A stretch of DNA of 53,602 nt from Collinsella sp. AM17-1 (lineage in GTDB: Bacteria; Actinomycetota; Coriobacteriia; Coriobacteriales; Coriobacteriaceae). The notes beneath the pieces are model-generated. The model ran no database searches. It saw only the letters and a program-made list of their open reading frames with translations, and had not been told where the DNA came from. This document shows, piece after piece, positions 35,321-44,081 of this stretch; within the stretch, counting starts at the first letter, position 1; each line of letters starts with the position of its first letter. Made by a program: the position numbers and the translations under genes. Where the stretch lies: NCBI RefSeq assembly GCF_003470665.1, contig NZ_QRJZ01000014.1, positions 1-53,602 on the forward strand, read 5' to 3'.

Positions 35321-37120
35321 CTACAGTCGTTGACACACCACGGACACACGCTGACCGTCAAAACCAAAGCCCCAACGCATGCGCCCGACGGCGGGGCGCG
35401 GCACGCGGATATCATCGATGCCGTCGCGCTCTATGTCGAGCAGCGCCTGAACCGCTAACAGTTCCAGGCCCAGGGCATCGACGCCAGGGTCATACAACAT
35501 GTTGATCGTAATGAGCGGTCGCTCATCGAGCATGCCGAGCGTGTCGGCCACGTCAAACACCCGACCGGTGGGAATCACCTGGATATCCCAGCGATCCGAG
35601 ACGCCACTTCGCTTGGAGCTGGGATTGCAATAGCCGGACAGTCCAAAGCAAAGCCCCTGCAGCGCCAGATGATAGGCTGTCGGCATATCTGATTTGTCCA
35701 CATCGATGCCCAGATCGCCGATAGCACAGCTCAAAGCTTGCTTTACAGCGTCCTCGTCTCCTCGACACAACCCGTCATGGAACGAGTCGATAACTCCAAC
35801 GTCCTCAACGGCGCACTCAAACCATTCCAGAATTACAAGACGGAGCGCCTGACGCACTTCGTTGTTAGGCAGGCGCAGGGAACGAAGGCACGCGCCGTCC
35901 TCCGAATGCCCTGTCATGTCCGTCGTAAGAAATCCAGACAGATACAGCGCAGTCCAGATATCTTCGGGCTTGGCGGCATCGACCTCCTCGGCATGCACAT
36001 GCACTGGCGCCTCAATAAACCCATGCGGCTCAACCAAATCGAACAATGCGGACAGGCGCATGAGATTCCAGTCACCGACGCATGCGCTCAGACGGTCGGC
36101 GTAACCATACAGATCCGCCCGAACGGGCGCGACGCAATCGCGCTGTGCGTAGTCCACCACGCGCTCCGGGCTCGAGCAATAAAAACCACCAAACAGATAG
36201 CCCTCGAGCCACTCACGCGCGTCATCCAGACAGCCGTTGCGACCGATGCAATCCAACAGCACTTGGACTTCGTCGTCCGAAAAACCGAACCATCGATCAC
36301 ACCAACTCGACAACGCTGTCGCCGACCGATAGGAAACCCCACGTTGGGACAACGCAAACTCGGCATGACCGGGGCGCTCGCCCATCAGACACGTCAATCG
36401 CAACGAGTCGCCGGCATCGGCAATGGTGTCAAACAACATCCGGCTGAGCGACTCTAGGAAATCCACGCCACCGTCGTCCTTAGCGTCCAAACCATTTGGA
36501 CACACCACGTCGTAGTCGTCTATCAGAAGAACAACCTGCTCATCGAAAGCTGTCTGGAGCAGCTTAATAAGCACGCCAAGCGCCGCATCGATCTCCCTAT
36601 CGCTGGCCACCCCACGCGCCGCCCTCTCGATAAGACGAACCTCACGTCTTGACAGATCAGGCGCGGCAAGCAGCGGCAGCAATCGGGCGCACTCGTTCGC
36701 GACAGCGCTGCGAATAGCCGCCGCAGCATCGGCGTCGCGCCTCGCAGCGGCAGCAGAAAAATCGAGCAAGATGACGGGATAGCACGCGTACTCATCACGA
36801 AAGCGACCACCGCCCGCCTGCCAAATCTGGGTGCCGACGAACGGGCTTCGATCCGGCCGTCGGTGATCAGATCGTTCCAAATAGCATTTGAGCATCGATA
36901 GATTCATGCTCTTGCCAAAACCCTTGGGCCGACAACAAAGCGCAACAGGTGCTTCGCTGTCCAATATATCGGCAATAAACATAGTCTTATCGACGAGTAA
37001 ACACCAATTGATTGCATCAGAAAAGTCGTGTACATCAACCGGCAGAGCTGCGTTACCCGCATGATTGAGCAACCGTGCACCAAACGCATGAGCAACACCA
37101 TAATTCGCCTGTTCAGACAC
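35321..37120 (-). CDS. AAA-ATPase-like protein with PD-(D/E)XK-type C-terminus
   Basis: The 599-residue protein starts with a predicted AAA-ATPase_like domain: FSDAINWCLLVDKTMFIADI precedes the nucleotide motif RPKGFGKSMNLSML, and LLIDDYDV fits Walker B. The end (LAVQALLDIERDGIDDIRVP and WGFGFDGQRVSVV) resembles the DUF1703 PD-(D/E)XK part of this family, though the catalytic acidic and Lys residues are hard to place. The family is widespread in gut bacteria in many copies; its role is unknown. The start is GTG 37120 with GGGAGAA upstream; the frame extends to 37294 without homology. A perfect 18-base palindrome ATGCCCCC-GA-GGGGGCAT at 37218-37235 lies upstream and could be an operator. Confidence 0.8.
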   Translation of the reverse strand: MSEQANYGVAHAFGARLLNHAGNAALPVDVHDFSDAINWCLLVDKTMFIADILDSEAPVALCCRPKGFGKSMNLSMLKCYLERSDHRRPDRSPFVGTQIWQAGGGRFRDEYACYPVILLDFSAAAARRDADAAAAIRSAVANECARLLPLLAAPDLSRREVRLIERAARGVASDREIDAALGVLIKLLQTAFDEQVVLLIDDYDVVCPNGLDAKDDGGVDFLESLSRMLFDTIADAGDSLRLTCLMGERPGHAEFALSQRGVSYRSATALSSWCDRWFGFSDDEVQVLLDCIGRNGCLDDAREWLEGYLFGGFYCSSPERVVDYAQRDCVAPVRADLYGYADRLSACVGDWNLMRLSALFDLVEPHGFIEAPVHVHAEEVDAAKPEDIWTALYLSGFLTTDMTGHSEDGACLRSLRLPNNEVRQALRLVILEWFECAVEDVGVIDSFHDGLCRGDEDAVKQALSCAIGDLGIDVDKSDMPTAYHLALQGLCFGLSGYCNPSSKRSGVSDRWDIQVIPTGRVFDVADTLGMLDERPLITINMLYDPGVDALGLELLAVQALLDIERDGIDDIRVPRPAVGRMRWGFGFDGQRVSVVCQRL

Positions 37121-37251
37121 CGTAAGTTCTCCCTCTAACGCAGCACGATGCCCATTGTAACGAGCGGGTAGAGCGCAACAATATCGACATGTAAACGTTT
37201 CGGGCAACGGTAGCAACATGCCCCCGAGGGGGCATAACAAATCGTTGCACA

Positions 37252-37288
37252 ACAAAAACGGGGTCCGATGCCGCCGCACTGGACCCCG
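37252..37288 (-). terminator. Intrinsic terminator of the wall-anchored protein gene
   Basis: On the minus strand a GC-rich stem (CGGGGTCC and GGACCCCG at 37259-37288) is followed by GTTTTTGTTG, just after the stop at 37321. It should end transcription from 39093. Confidence 0.82.
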
Positions 37289-37320
37289 TCCCAAACTCTT
37301 ATAGAAAACGATCTGGAAGA

Positions 37321-39093
37321 TTACTCCTCCGAACCGTCCTCCCCAGAAGTTTTCTTCTGCTGATCGAGCTTATGCTTACCACTTACGATAGACGTGGCAC
37401 CCAGCGTGGCCAAGCTTGCACTGGCAAGGCTCGCCATCACAATCTGATCGCCCGTCTTGGGCATGTTGCCGCCCGAGGACTTGGTCGTTGTAGTCGTCGT
37501 GGTCGTGGTGGTCACCGTTTTGGAGTCATTTTGCTCCTGGACCTGGTTGTCGGTGCTGCCCTTACCGCTGTCCTCGCCCTGCTGCTTTCCGTCCTCGGTC
37601 TTGTCCTTGTTCTCGTCCTTCGCCTCAGATTCAGACTTCTTGCCATCGTCCTTCTCCTGAGCGGACTTGTCGCCCTTCTCATCAGAGCTAGAACCCTTAT
37701 CGGACTCGGTCTTTTCCGTGGAAACCTGATCAGAGTTGTCCTTGTTCTGGGTCGAGCCGTTATTGACACCAGCCATCAGCGAGGAGCCCAGCGTAGAACC
37801 AAGCTGCACGGAGAAAGAAGGCTTCTTGTCCGGCGAAGCAACGGGAGCGTCCGGTGCCTTATTCGGGTTGTCCTTGGAAACATCGGAATCAGGGGTTGCG
37901 GCAGAGCCAGAGCCTTTGTTAGAGCCGGTGTCAGCGGACGAATCGCTCGAGCCGGTGGATGAGTTAGAGGTGTCAGCGTCGGTCGAACCAGAAGCGGCGC
38001 TGTCCGTATTGCCGGCAGAGCTTGAAGACGAATCGCCCGCAGCAGAGCCGTTCGAATCGGAGCCGTTCGAGGTAGAGCCGTCGTTGGTAGTGCCACCAGC
38101 AGAGCCATTACCGTCAGCATCGGTCGAGGGCGCATCCATCCTGTCATCATTGGCATCGTCACTCGAGTCGTCATTCGAATCAGGCGTCGGCGAGGGCGCC
38201 GGCGAGGGCTCGGGCTGCACGGGCGTCGCGGCGGCAGCCTCGTCCTCAGCGATATAAACCAAGCAGTCCTTCAGCTCATTCTTATAACGATTCTTCCAGC
38301 CCTCATGATACTGGGGCTGGCTCGAATACTTGGTCGCCACGTTATTGACCACGCTGTTGGAGAGCGCCGTCACAAACTCGCGGTCGGTCATACTGTTAGA
38401 AAGGTTTGCCCAGCGGAAGAAGTCCCTGCAACCACCGGTGCCGCACATGTTGGTGATACTCCACACCATGCCCTTAACGCAATCGGCGCGGCCCGAAACA
38501 TCAATGCCCAAGCCACTCTTGAGCCACGCCTCGGTCACCGCATAGTACGAGTTGTACGCATAGGCATCTTGAAGTGCTGAGAACTCAACAGGATCGGTGT
38601 TGTACGCACCTTGGAAGGCATCTTGCGCGATATGGCCCAGCTCGGTGAGCTGGCCGTTCTCGTACATGGCATTGCTCGCGTTGGAGATCTCGCTGCCGCG
38701 ATCAATCGCATCCTTGAGCATGCTGTATTTTTCGGGGTTGTAGTTGTAGGCCTGCTTCATAAACGGAATGAGCGACCATCGACGGTCGAACTGGTAATAG
38801 CCCAGCGCGTTATAGCCGTCGCCATACGAAAAGCCCTGGTTATAGTTGCCATGGCTCTCGTACTTGGTAAAGTACTTCATCTCGGTGGTCACGTTAACAA
38901 ACGAAACGCCCTGGACCGACCTCAGCACGCCCGAGAAGGACTGCTGGGTATAGAGACCCTTATCGATATCGGTCGCATTCGAGGCAACGCCCGGCGTGGG
39001 CTCCTCGGCAGCGGCGGGTGCCGGCGCGGAAACGGCGCCAAACGAAAGCGCCAGCGTCAGGCCCGCGACAATAGCAGAATGCTTGGGCTGCAT
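37321..39093 (-). CDS. Cell-wall-anchored lysozyme-like protein with MPKTG sorting motif
   Basis: The 590-residue protein has a signal peptide (about residues 1-29, ending APAPAAAEE). A domain of about 240 residues follows, with YFTKYESHGNYNQGFSYGDG and GYYQFDRRW, recalling lysozyme-like VgrG-related domains in which a Glu precedes a GxYQ motif. Next comes a Ser, Asp and Lys-rich spacer of about 270 residues, and then MPKTGDQ, a hydrophobic stretch and a charged tail, which form a sortase signal with Met in place of the usual Leu. It would be displayed on the wall and may cut peptidoglycan. The two cysteines at CGTGGC may form a bond. No neighbour suggests a partner; sortase is not in the window. 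Confidence 0.75.
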   Translation of the reverse strand: MQPKHSAIVAGLTLALSFGAVSAPAPAAAEEPTPGVASNATDIDKGLYTQQSFSGVLRSVQGVSFVNVTTEMKYFTKYESHGNYNQGFSYGDGYNALGYYQFDRRWSLIPFMKQAYNYNPEKYSMLKDAIDRGSEISNASNAMYENGQLTELGHIAQDAFQGAYNTDPVEFSALQDAYAYNSYYAVTEAWLKSGLGIDVSGRADCVKGMVWSITNMCGTGGCRDFFRWANLSNSMTDREFVTALSNSVVNNVATKYSSQPQYHEGWKNRYKNELKDCLVYIAEDEAAAATPVQPEPSPAPSPTPDSNDDSSDDANDDRMDAPSTDADGNGSAGGTTNDGSTSNGSDSNGSAAGDSSSSSAGNTDSAASGSTDADTSNSSTGSSDSSADTGSNKGSGSAATPDSDVSKDNPNKAPDAPVASPDKKPSFSVQLGSTLGSSLMAGVNNGSTQNKDNSDQVSTEKTESDKGSSSDEKGDKSAQEKDDGKKSESEAKDENKDKTEDGKQQGEDSGKGSTDNQVQEQNDSKTVTTTTTTTTTTKSSGGNMPKTGDQIVMASLASASLATLGATSIVSGKHKLDQQKKTSGEDGSEE

Positions 39094-39230
39094 AAGATCC
39101 TCCCTGCATTGGTGTAGTTAAAGTGCAGTTTGCAAAGATAAGAGTAAGTATTGCAGCTCGCCCGTTGTTGCACAACAACCCCTCGGTAAACGGCAACAAC
39201 CCTCCGCGAAATCCGCGAAATCTAAAGGAA

Positions 39231-39650
39231 TTAAACAAACTGGTCGTCGGGCACCAGAAGAAGATCGCCGTAGCGTCCCATCAGCCCGTCTCTCAACTGA
39301 CAGAAAGCGGGGATATAGACGTTCAGGATACGCTGAATCAAATCTTGAGCGAGCTTGTTGTCATAGATATGGACGTTCGTATTGCGGTCTCTGAGCATGT
39401 CTAGCCAGGCTGCCTCATCAATAAAGTCGTAGAATCGGTACGACTCCTTCAAGATGGCACGAGGAGACCCCGACGCGGCAAGCGTGGCGCCCTCATACTC
39501 GAGCAGACGCTTAAGGAGCTTCCAGCTCAGTTCAAATTGAAGATTGAACTTATTAATTAATCCACTCTGAACAAAATCATTGTTGAGATCCTGATTGGGC
39601 GCATCCTCAAGATTCGCCAAGGCGCTAACAAAGTTCTCATATTTTTTCAT
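39231..39650 (-). CDS. hepT: HepT-like HEPN toxin (HI0074 family)
   Basis: The 139-residue protein belongs to the nucleotidyltransferase-substrate-binding HI0074 family, a HEPN fold. FNLQFELSWKLLKRLLEYEG is the first core helix and RNTNVHIY gives the R-x4-H-x-Y motif (Arg89, His94, Tyr96) of HepT toxins, in which the Tyr is the site modified by the partner. It overlaps the partner gene by 14 bases, downstream of it. The expected action is RNA cleavage when not silenced; this is from family knowledge. The start ATG 39650 lies inside the partner gene. Confidence 0.85.
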   Translation of the reverse strand: MKKYENFVSALANLEDAPNQDLNNDFVQSGLINKFNLQFELSWKLLKRLLEYEGATLAASGSPRAILKESYRFYDFIDEAAWLDMLRDRNTNVHIYDNKLAQDLIQRILNVYIPAFCQLRDGLMGRYGDLLLVPDDQFV

Positions 39651-39924
39651 ACAGAATCACACCATCCCTGGCAATCTCATCGAGCAATTGCTGCGATAGG
39701 GACTCGTCGAGATTGACGACATCTACATCTAAAAGAGTATCAAGATGTTCCTCGATCAAATATGAGAAACGGCCGAAATCCCGGCAACCTGCTACGGCGA
39801 TGTCAATATCGCTCTTGGGCAAGTTGTCGCCTCGAGCACGAGAACCAAACAATACGACCTTCTCGGCGTCACATTCCCGAGCAAAAACTTCGATTTGCTT
39901 GTACACCTTGTCGAGAGATGCCAT
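39637..39924 (-). CDS. mntA: MntA-like minimal nucleotidyltransferase antitoxin
   Basis: The 95-residue protein shows VVLFGSRARGDNLPKSDIDI, the GS-x10-D-x-D motif (Gly27, Ser28, Asp39, Asp41) of minimal nucleotidyltransferases, and a later LLDVDVVNLD that supplies the third acidic residue. In the MntA/HepT systems this enzyme adds AMP units to the toxin and disarms it. The start is ATG 39924 with GGGG upstream; GTG 39930 is an alternative. It follows the iscR-like gene by eight bases on the same strand and overlaps hepT, so the three are likely one transcript. Confidence 0.87.
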   Translation of the reverse strand: MASLDKVYKQIEVFARECDAEKVVLFGSRARGDNLPKSDIDIAVAGCRDFGRFSYLIEEHLDTLLDVDVVNLDESLSQQLLDEIARDGVILYEKI

Positions 39925-39932
39925 TTGCACCC

Positions 39933-40364
39933 CTACAGCTTAATGTCAAAGTTGATTTCGGGGACGGCGGCCAGGTCGGCCAACGTCACGCCGTCGACGT
40001 ACTTTTCGATCACGTCGTCCAGGCCGCGCCAGAACTTGACGGTCGAGCACAAATCGCTGCGGGTGCAGCTGTTGTCGATGCCGTCGCACGCCACGGGCGC
40101 CGTGCTGCCCTCGACAGCGCGCAGGATGTCGCCAGCACGCACCTCGGCGGGGTCCTTGGCCATCATGTAGCCACCGCCTTTGCCGCGCACGCTCTTAAGC
40201 AGGCCCGCCTTCATAAGCGGACGAACCAGCTGCTCCAAATACTTTTGCGAGATATGTTCACGGTCGGCAACCTCGCGCAAAGCAATCTTGCCCTCGGCGT
40301 CACCCAGCGCCGCGATATAGATCATTAACCGGAGGGCATAGCGGCCCTTAGAAGAAATGAGCAT
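39933..40364 (-). CDS. iscR: Rrf2-family iron-sulfur regulator (IscR-like)
   Basis: The 143-residue protein has the winged-helix start MLISSKGRYALRLMIYIA, the recognition region HISQKYLEQLVRPLMKAGLL with SVRGKGGGY, and three Cys (CDGIDNSCTRSDLC) spaced as C-x6-C-x5-C, as in cluster-binding Rrf2 proteins. It is divergent from the suf operon, the usual place of its regulator, and probably represses suf when it holds a cluster. Its promoter shares the 40365-40584 region with suf. Downstream on the same strand come mntA and hepT. Confidence 0.92.
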   Translation of the reverse strand: MLISSKGRYALRLMIYIAALGDAEGKIALREVADREHISQKYLEQLVRPLMKAGLLKSVRGKGGGYMMAKDPAEVRAGDILRAVEGSTAPVACDGIDNSCTRSDLCSTVKFWRGLDDVIEKYVDGVTLADLAAVPEINFDIKL

Positions 40365-40385
40365 ACCTACCCTCCCGTTGATCCT

Positions 40386-40455
40386 GGGACAAAATCAGGC
40401 TTGTTTGTCCCAAATCCCATGCACGCGGGGCAAACAAACCTGATTATTATGTCCC
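40386..40455. repeat. Long imperfect palindrome with GGGACAAA ends
   Basis: The arms pair over about 28 bases: AATCAGGCTTGTTTGTCCC (40393-40411) against GGGGCAAACAAACCTGATT (40427-40445) with two mismatches, extended by GGGACA and TGTCCC at the outer ends. Within the left arm GGGACAAA and TTTGTCCC (40386-40411) form a second, smaller palindrome. Its ends match the repeat at 45812-45840. It lies between iscR and sufC, so it might be a regulator site, but the structure is like that of REP or MITE elements. Confidence 0.8.
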
Positions 40456-40476
40456 ACATCTAAAAAGTCGAGTGGA

Positions 40477-40521
40477 TTAGTCGGGTTTTCCCTTGACTAA
40501 CGCCGAACCCATAGTAACTTT
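40477..40521. promoter_or_regulatory. suf promoter with an operator-like dyad
   Basis: On the plus strand TTGACT (40493-40498) and TAACTT (40515-40520), 16 bases apart, are a plausible -35 and -10 for the suf operon. The -35 lies in the right arm of a dyad, TTAGTC (40477-40482) and GACTAA (40495-40500). On the minus strand TCGACT followed by CATAAT about 14 bases on may drive iscR. A regulator bound at the dyad would control both directions. Confidence 0.55.
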
Positions 40522-40584
40522 ATTCCGAGAAGATTCCTAGGGTTTAGTACACCTATGAGTACACCATATACAGAGAGGGACAGC

Positions 40585-41385
40585 ATGAGCGCAAATCCGC
40601 TGCTTTCCATCGAAGGTCTGACCGCCTCCGTGGACGAGAAGACCATCCTCCACAACGTCAACCTTAACGTCGCCGCCGGCGAGACCCACGTGCTGATGGG
40701 GCCCAACGGCGCCGGCAAGTCCACCCTCGGCCACCTGGTCATGGGCGACCCCGTCTACACGGTCAACGACGGCCACATCGTCTTTGAAGGCGAGGACATC
40801 ACCGAGCTCAGCACCGACAAGCGTTCGCGCGCCGGCCTGTTCCTGAGCTTCCAGGCCCCGGTCGAGATCCCTGGCGTGCCGCTGTCGAGCTTCCTGCGCG
40901 CCAGCATTGCCGGCCGCCCCGGCCTGGAGATGAAGGGCAAGGAGTTCCGCCGTCGCGTCAAGGAGCTCGCGGCCGAACTCAACATGGATACCGCCTATCT
41001 CAACCGCGAGCTGGGCGTGGGCTTCTCGGGCGGTGAGAAGAAGAAGGTCGAGATGCTCCAGCTCCTGCTGCTGCAGCCCAAGCTCGCCATCCTCGACGAG
41101 ACCGACTCAGGTCTGGACGTCGACGCACTTTCCACCGTCAGCCACGGCATGGACGCCTACCGCAAGAGCTGCGACGGTTCCATGCTCATCATCACGCACA
41201 ATACGCGCATCCTGGAACACCTGGATGTCGATCGCGTCCACGTTATGGTCAAGGGCCACATCGTGCGCGAGGACGATGCCTCGCTCATCCCCTGGATCGA
41301 CAAGAACGGCTTTGAAACCTTCGAGCGCGAGGCAGCCGAGCAGCGCGCCCAGGCCGAGGCCGCCGCTGCCGAGCAGCAGGCGTAA
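40585..41385 (+). CDS. sufC: Fe-S cluster assembly ATPase SufC
   Basis: The 266-residue ABC-type ATPase of the SufBCD scaffold has Walker A GPNGAGKSTL, the SufC-type signature FSGGEKKK, Walker B LAILDETDSGLD and the H-loop IITHNTRIL. It powers cluster building on SufBD in the cytoplasm. ATG 40585 with GAGGGAC is preferred to the ATG at 40555, which lacks a ribosome site. It is the first gene of sufC-B-D-S-U; sufB follows after 12 bases. Confidence 0.97.
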   Translation: MSANPLLSIEGLTASVDEKTILHNVNLNVAAGETHVLMGPNGAGKSTLGHLVMGDPVYTVNDGHIVFEGEDITELSTDKRSRAGLFLSFQAPVEIPGVPLSSFLRASIAGRPGLEMKGKEFRRRVKELAAELNMDTAYLNRELGVGFSGGEKKKVEMLQLLLLQPKLAILDETDSGLDVDALSTVSHGMDAYRKSCDGSMLIITHNTRILEHLDVDRVHVMVKGHIVREDDASLIPWIDKNGFETFEREAAEQRAQAEAAAAEQQA

Positions 41386-41397
41386 AGGGGCGACGCA

Positions 41398-42810
41398 ATG
41401 ACCAAGAACCGCACCGAGGTCGCGGACATCGACCGCAGCCTCTACGACTTCACCTACGGCGAGGAGGGATTCGAGCGCCTCGACGCCGGCATCACGCCCG
41501 ACATCGTGCGCGAGATCAGCGCCAAGAAGGACGAGCCGCAGTGGATGCTCGACCTGCGCCTCAAGTCCCTCGAGATCTTCAACCGCTTCCCGGATCCGAC
41601 GTGGGGCCCCTCCATCGAGGGCCTGGACATGGACAACATCGTCACCTACGTCAAGCCCAACACCGACCAAAAGCACGACTGGGAGTCGGTGCCCGACGAC
41701 ATCAAGAACACCTTTGAGCGCCTGGGCATCCCCGAGGCCGAGCGCAGCTACCTGGCAGGCGTCGGCGCGCAGTACGACTCCGAGCTGGTCTACCACAACA
41801 TGCAGGACACGGCGTCCAAGATGGGCATCGTGTACTCCGGCATCGAGGAGGCTCTGCACGACCCGCAGTGGGAGCCGCTCATCCACGAGAAGTTTATGAC
41901 GCTCATCCCGCCCACCGACCACAAATTTGCGGCCCTGCACGGCGCCGTATGGTCGGGCGGCTCGTTTGTCTACGTGCCCAAGGGCACCAAGCTCGACTTC
42001 CCGCTGCAGAGCTACTTCCGCCTCAATGCCAAAGGTGCCGGCCAGTTTGAGCACACGCTCATCATTGTCGAGGACGATGCCGACCTGCACTTTATCGAGG
42101 GCTGCTCCGCGCCCAAGTACAACGTGGCCAACCTCCACGCCGGCGCCGTCGAGCTCTTTGTGGGCAAGCGTGCGCACCTGCGCTACTCGACCATCGAGAA
42201 CTGGTCCAAGAACATGTACAACCTCAACACCAAGCGTGCGCGCGTGGACGAGGACGGCGACATCGAGTGGATCAGCGGCTCCTTCGGCAGCCACGTGGGC
42301 TACCTCTACCCCATGAGCGTGCTCAACGGCCGCCGCGCCCGGTCGAGCTTTACCGGCATCACCTTTGCCGGCGCCGGTCAGAACCTCGATACCGGCTGCA
42401 AGGTCGTGCTCAACGCGCCCGAGACCTCGGCAACCTTCGAGACCAAGGGCATCTCCAAGAGCGGCGGCATTCAGACCTTCCGCAGCTCTATCGTTGCCAC
42501 ACCCAAGGCCGAGGGCTCCAAGGCAACCGTGAGCTGCCAGTCGCTGATGCTCGACGACCAAAGCCGCTCCGACACTATTCCGGCCATGGACATCCGCGCC
42601 AAGAACGTCGACATCGGCCACGAGGCCACCATCGGCCGCATCGGCGACGATAAGGTGTTCTACCTGATGAGCCGCGGTATCTCGGAGGAAGAGGCCCGCA
42701 CCATGATCGTCAACGGCTTTGCCAACCCGGTCTCCAAGGAGCTGCCGCTGGAGTACGCCGTCGAAATGAACAACCTGATCAAGCTTGAGATGGAAGGAGC
42801 GATCGGATAA
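41398..42810 (+). CDS. sufB: Fe-S cluster assembly scaffold SufB
   Basis: The 470-residue protein is a full-length SufB, with YVPKGTKLDFPLQSYFRLN, the beta-helix core, and the C-terminal block IGHEATIGRIGDDKVFYLMS followed by GISEEEA. It receives sulfur and iron in the SufBCD complex. Starts ATG 41398 after GGGGCGACGC; its stop overlaps the start of sufD by one base (TAATG). Confidence 0.97.
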   Translation: MTKNRTEVADIDRSLYDFTYGEEGFERLDAGITPDIVREISAKKDEPQWMLDLRLKSLEIFNRFPDPTWGPSIEGLDMDNIVTYVKPNTDQKHDWESVPDDIKNTFERLGIPEAERSYLAGVGAQYDSELVYHNMQDTASKMGIVYSGIEEALHDPQWEPLIHEKFMTLIPPTDHKFAALHGAVWSGGSFVYVPKGTKLDFPLQSYFRLNAKGAGQFEHTLIIVEDDADLHFIEGCSAPKYNVANLHAGAVELFVGKRAHLRYSTIENWSKNMYNLNTKRARVDEDGDIEWISGSFGSHVGYLYPMSVLNGRRARSSFTGITFAGAGQNLDTGCKVVLNAPETSATFETKGISKSGGIQTFRSSIVATPKAEGSKATVSCQSLMLDDQSRSDTIPAMDIRAKNVDIGHEATIGRIGDDKVFYLMSRGISEEEARTMIVNGFANPVSKELPLEYAVEMNNLIKLEMEGAIG

Positions 42811-44081
42811 TGAAACAGACCACCAACACCGCTGCTACCACCCTTGAGCAGGTTAATGCGATGCCAGCTGCCACTTGGGGCTGGCTGAAGATGAATCAGA
42901 CCAAGCTCGAGCTCTCTGACGAGCTTGCCGCCGCTCCCACCGAGGCCGTTGAGGTCGAGGGCTTGGACGAACAGTTTACCGGCGTGGCAGGCGCGTTCGA
43001 CGCCGCCATGAACGCCATGGCCGAGCGCTTCCCCGAGCGCCGCGCCTCCGCCCCCGGTGATGCCGCCGACCGCGCCCGCATCACGCCCGAGACCGAGCTC
43101 GACGTGCCCGCCACCTCCATCTACCAGGCCGGCGCCATCAAGCTCGAGGAGGAACTCTCCCCCGCTGAGGCCTTCGAAACCGGCATGGGCGAGGCTGCCT
43201 ACGCCTACTTGGCCGAGCACGCTACCAAGCGCATCGTCATCGATGTGCCCGCATACCAGCACGCCACGGTTACCGTACGTGTGAGCGGTGCCGATGCCGC
43301 CGCGGCCATCGCCGCCATCGACGTCGTCGCCCGTCCCCAGTCGACGCTCGATCTGCATATTGCCCTAGACTCCCCCGTTACCGGCGAGGGTGTCGTGGGC
43401 TCCGCGCTACGCGTGTGCGCCCACGAGTACGCCACCGCCAACGTGACCTGCACGCAGACGCTCGACGATAGCTGGATCGCGCTCGACGACACCGGCCTGT
43501 TCCTGGACGAGGGCGCGCGCGTCAACGTGCAGCACACCGTCCTGGGTGCCGGCGCCAGCGCCGCCGGCCTTGCCGGCGACCTGCTGGGCGATACCGCCAA
43601 GGTGACCATCGATACCGATTACCTGGGCGCCCGAGAGCAGGTGCGCGACTTTAACTACCAGCTGCGCCACCGCGGTCGCAAGACCGAGTGCGAGATCGAC
43701 GCCAACGGCGTGCTGACTGGCACGTCCAAGAAGGTCTACCGCGGCACCATCGACCTCGTGCACGGCTGCAAGGGTGCAACCGGCACCGAGCGCGAAACGG
43801 TGCTTTTGGCCAACAAGGGCGTCGACAACAAGACCGTTCCCGTCATCCTGTGCGACGAGGACGACGTCGCCGGCAACCACGGCGCCACCATCGGTCACGT
43901 CCGCGACGAGCAGCTGTTCTATCTCGCCTGCCGCGGTCTTGACCAAAACGCCGCCGAGGACCTGTTCATCCGCGCCAAGCTGGAGGACGCCGCGCTTTCC
44001 GCCACCGACGAGCGCACCCGCGCCGCCGTCGTCCGCCTGGGCAACAACCTGATCGACAACTTTGAAGAGGAGCTCGCATGA
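42810..44081 (+). CDS. sufD: Fe-S cluster assembly protein SufD
   Basis: The 423-residue SufB paralogue has the beta-helix core and C-terminal block GNHGATIGHVRDEQLFYLAC, with GLDQNAAEDLFIRAKLEDA at the end. It partners SufB in the scaffold complex. The N-terminal 150 residues are diverged and Ala-rich, as usual for SufD. Overlaps sufB by one base and sufS by four (ATGA), so translation is coupled. Confidence 0.94.
   Translation: MKQTTNTAATTLEQVNAMPAATWGWLKMNQTKLELSDELAAAPTEAVEVEGLDEQFTGVAGAFDAAMNAMAERFPERRASAPGDAADRARITPETELDVPATSIYQAGAIKLEEELSPAEAFETGMGEAAYAYLAEHATKRIVIDVPAYQHATVTVRVSGADAAAAIAAIDVVARPQSTLDLHIALDSPVTGEGVVGSALRVCAHEYATANVTCTQTLDDSWIALDDTGLFLDEGARVNVQHTVLGAGASAAGLAGDLLGDTAKVTIDTDYLGAREQVRDFNYQLRHRGRKTECEIDANGVLTGTSKKVYRGTIDLVHGCKGATGTERETVLLANKGVDNKTVPVILCDEDDVAGNHGATIGHVRDEQLFYLACRGLDQNAAEDLFIRAKLEDAALSATDERTRAAVVRLGNNLIDNFEEELA

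Noticed and set aside
37480..38230. Low-complexity repeats read as a possible non-coding repeat array
   Set aside because: They encode the Ser, Asp and Lys-rich spacer of the wall-anchored protein in one continuous frame.
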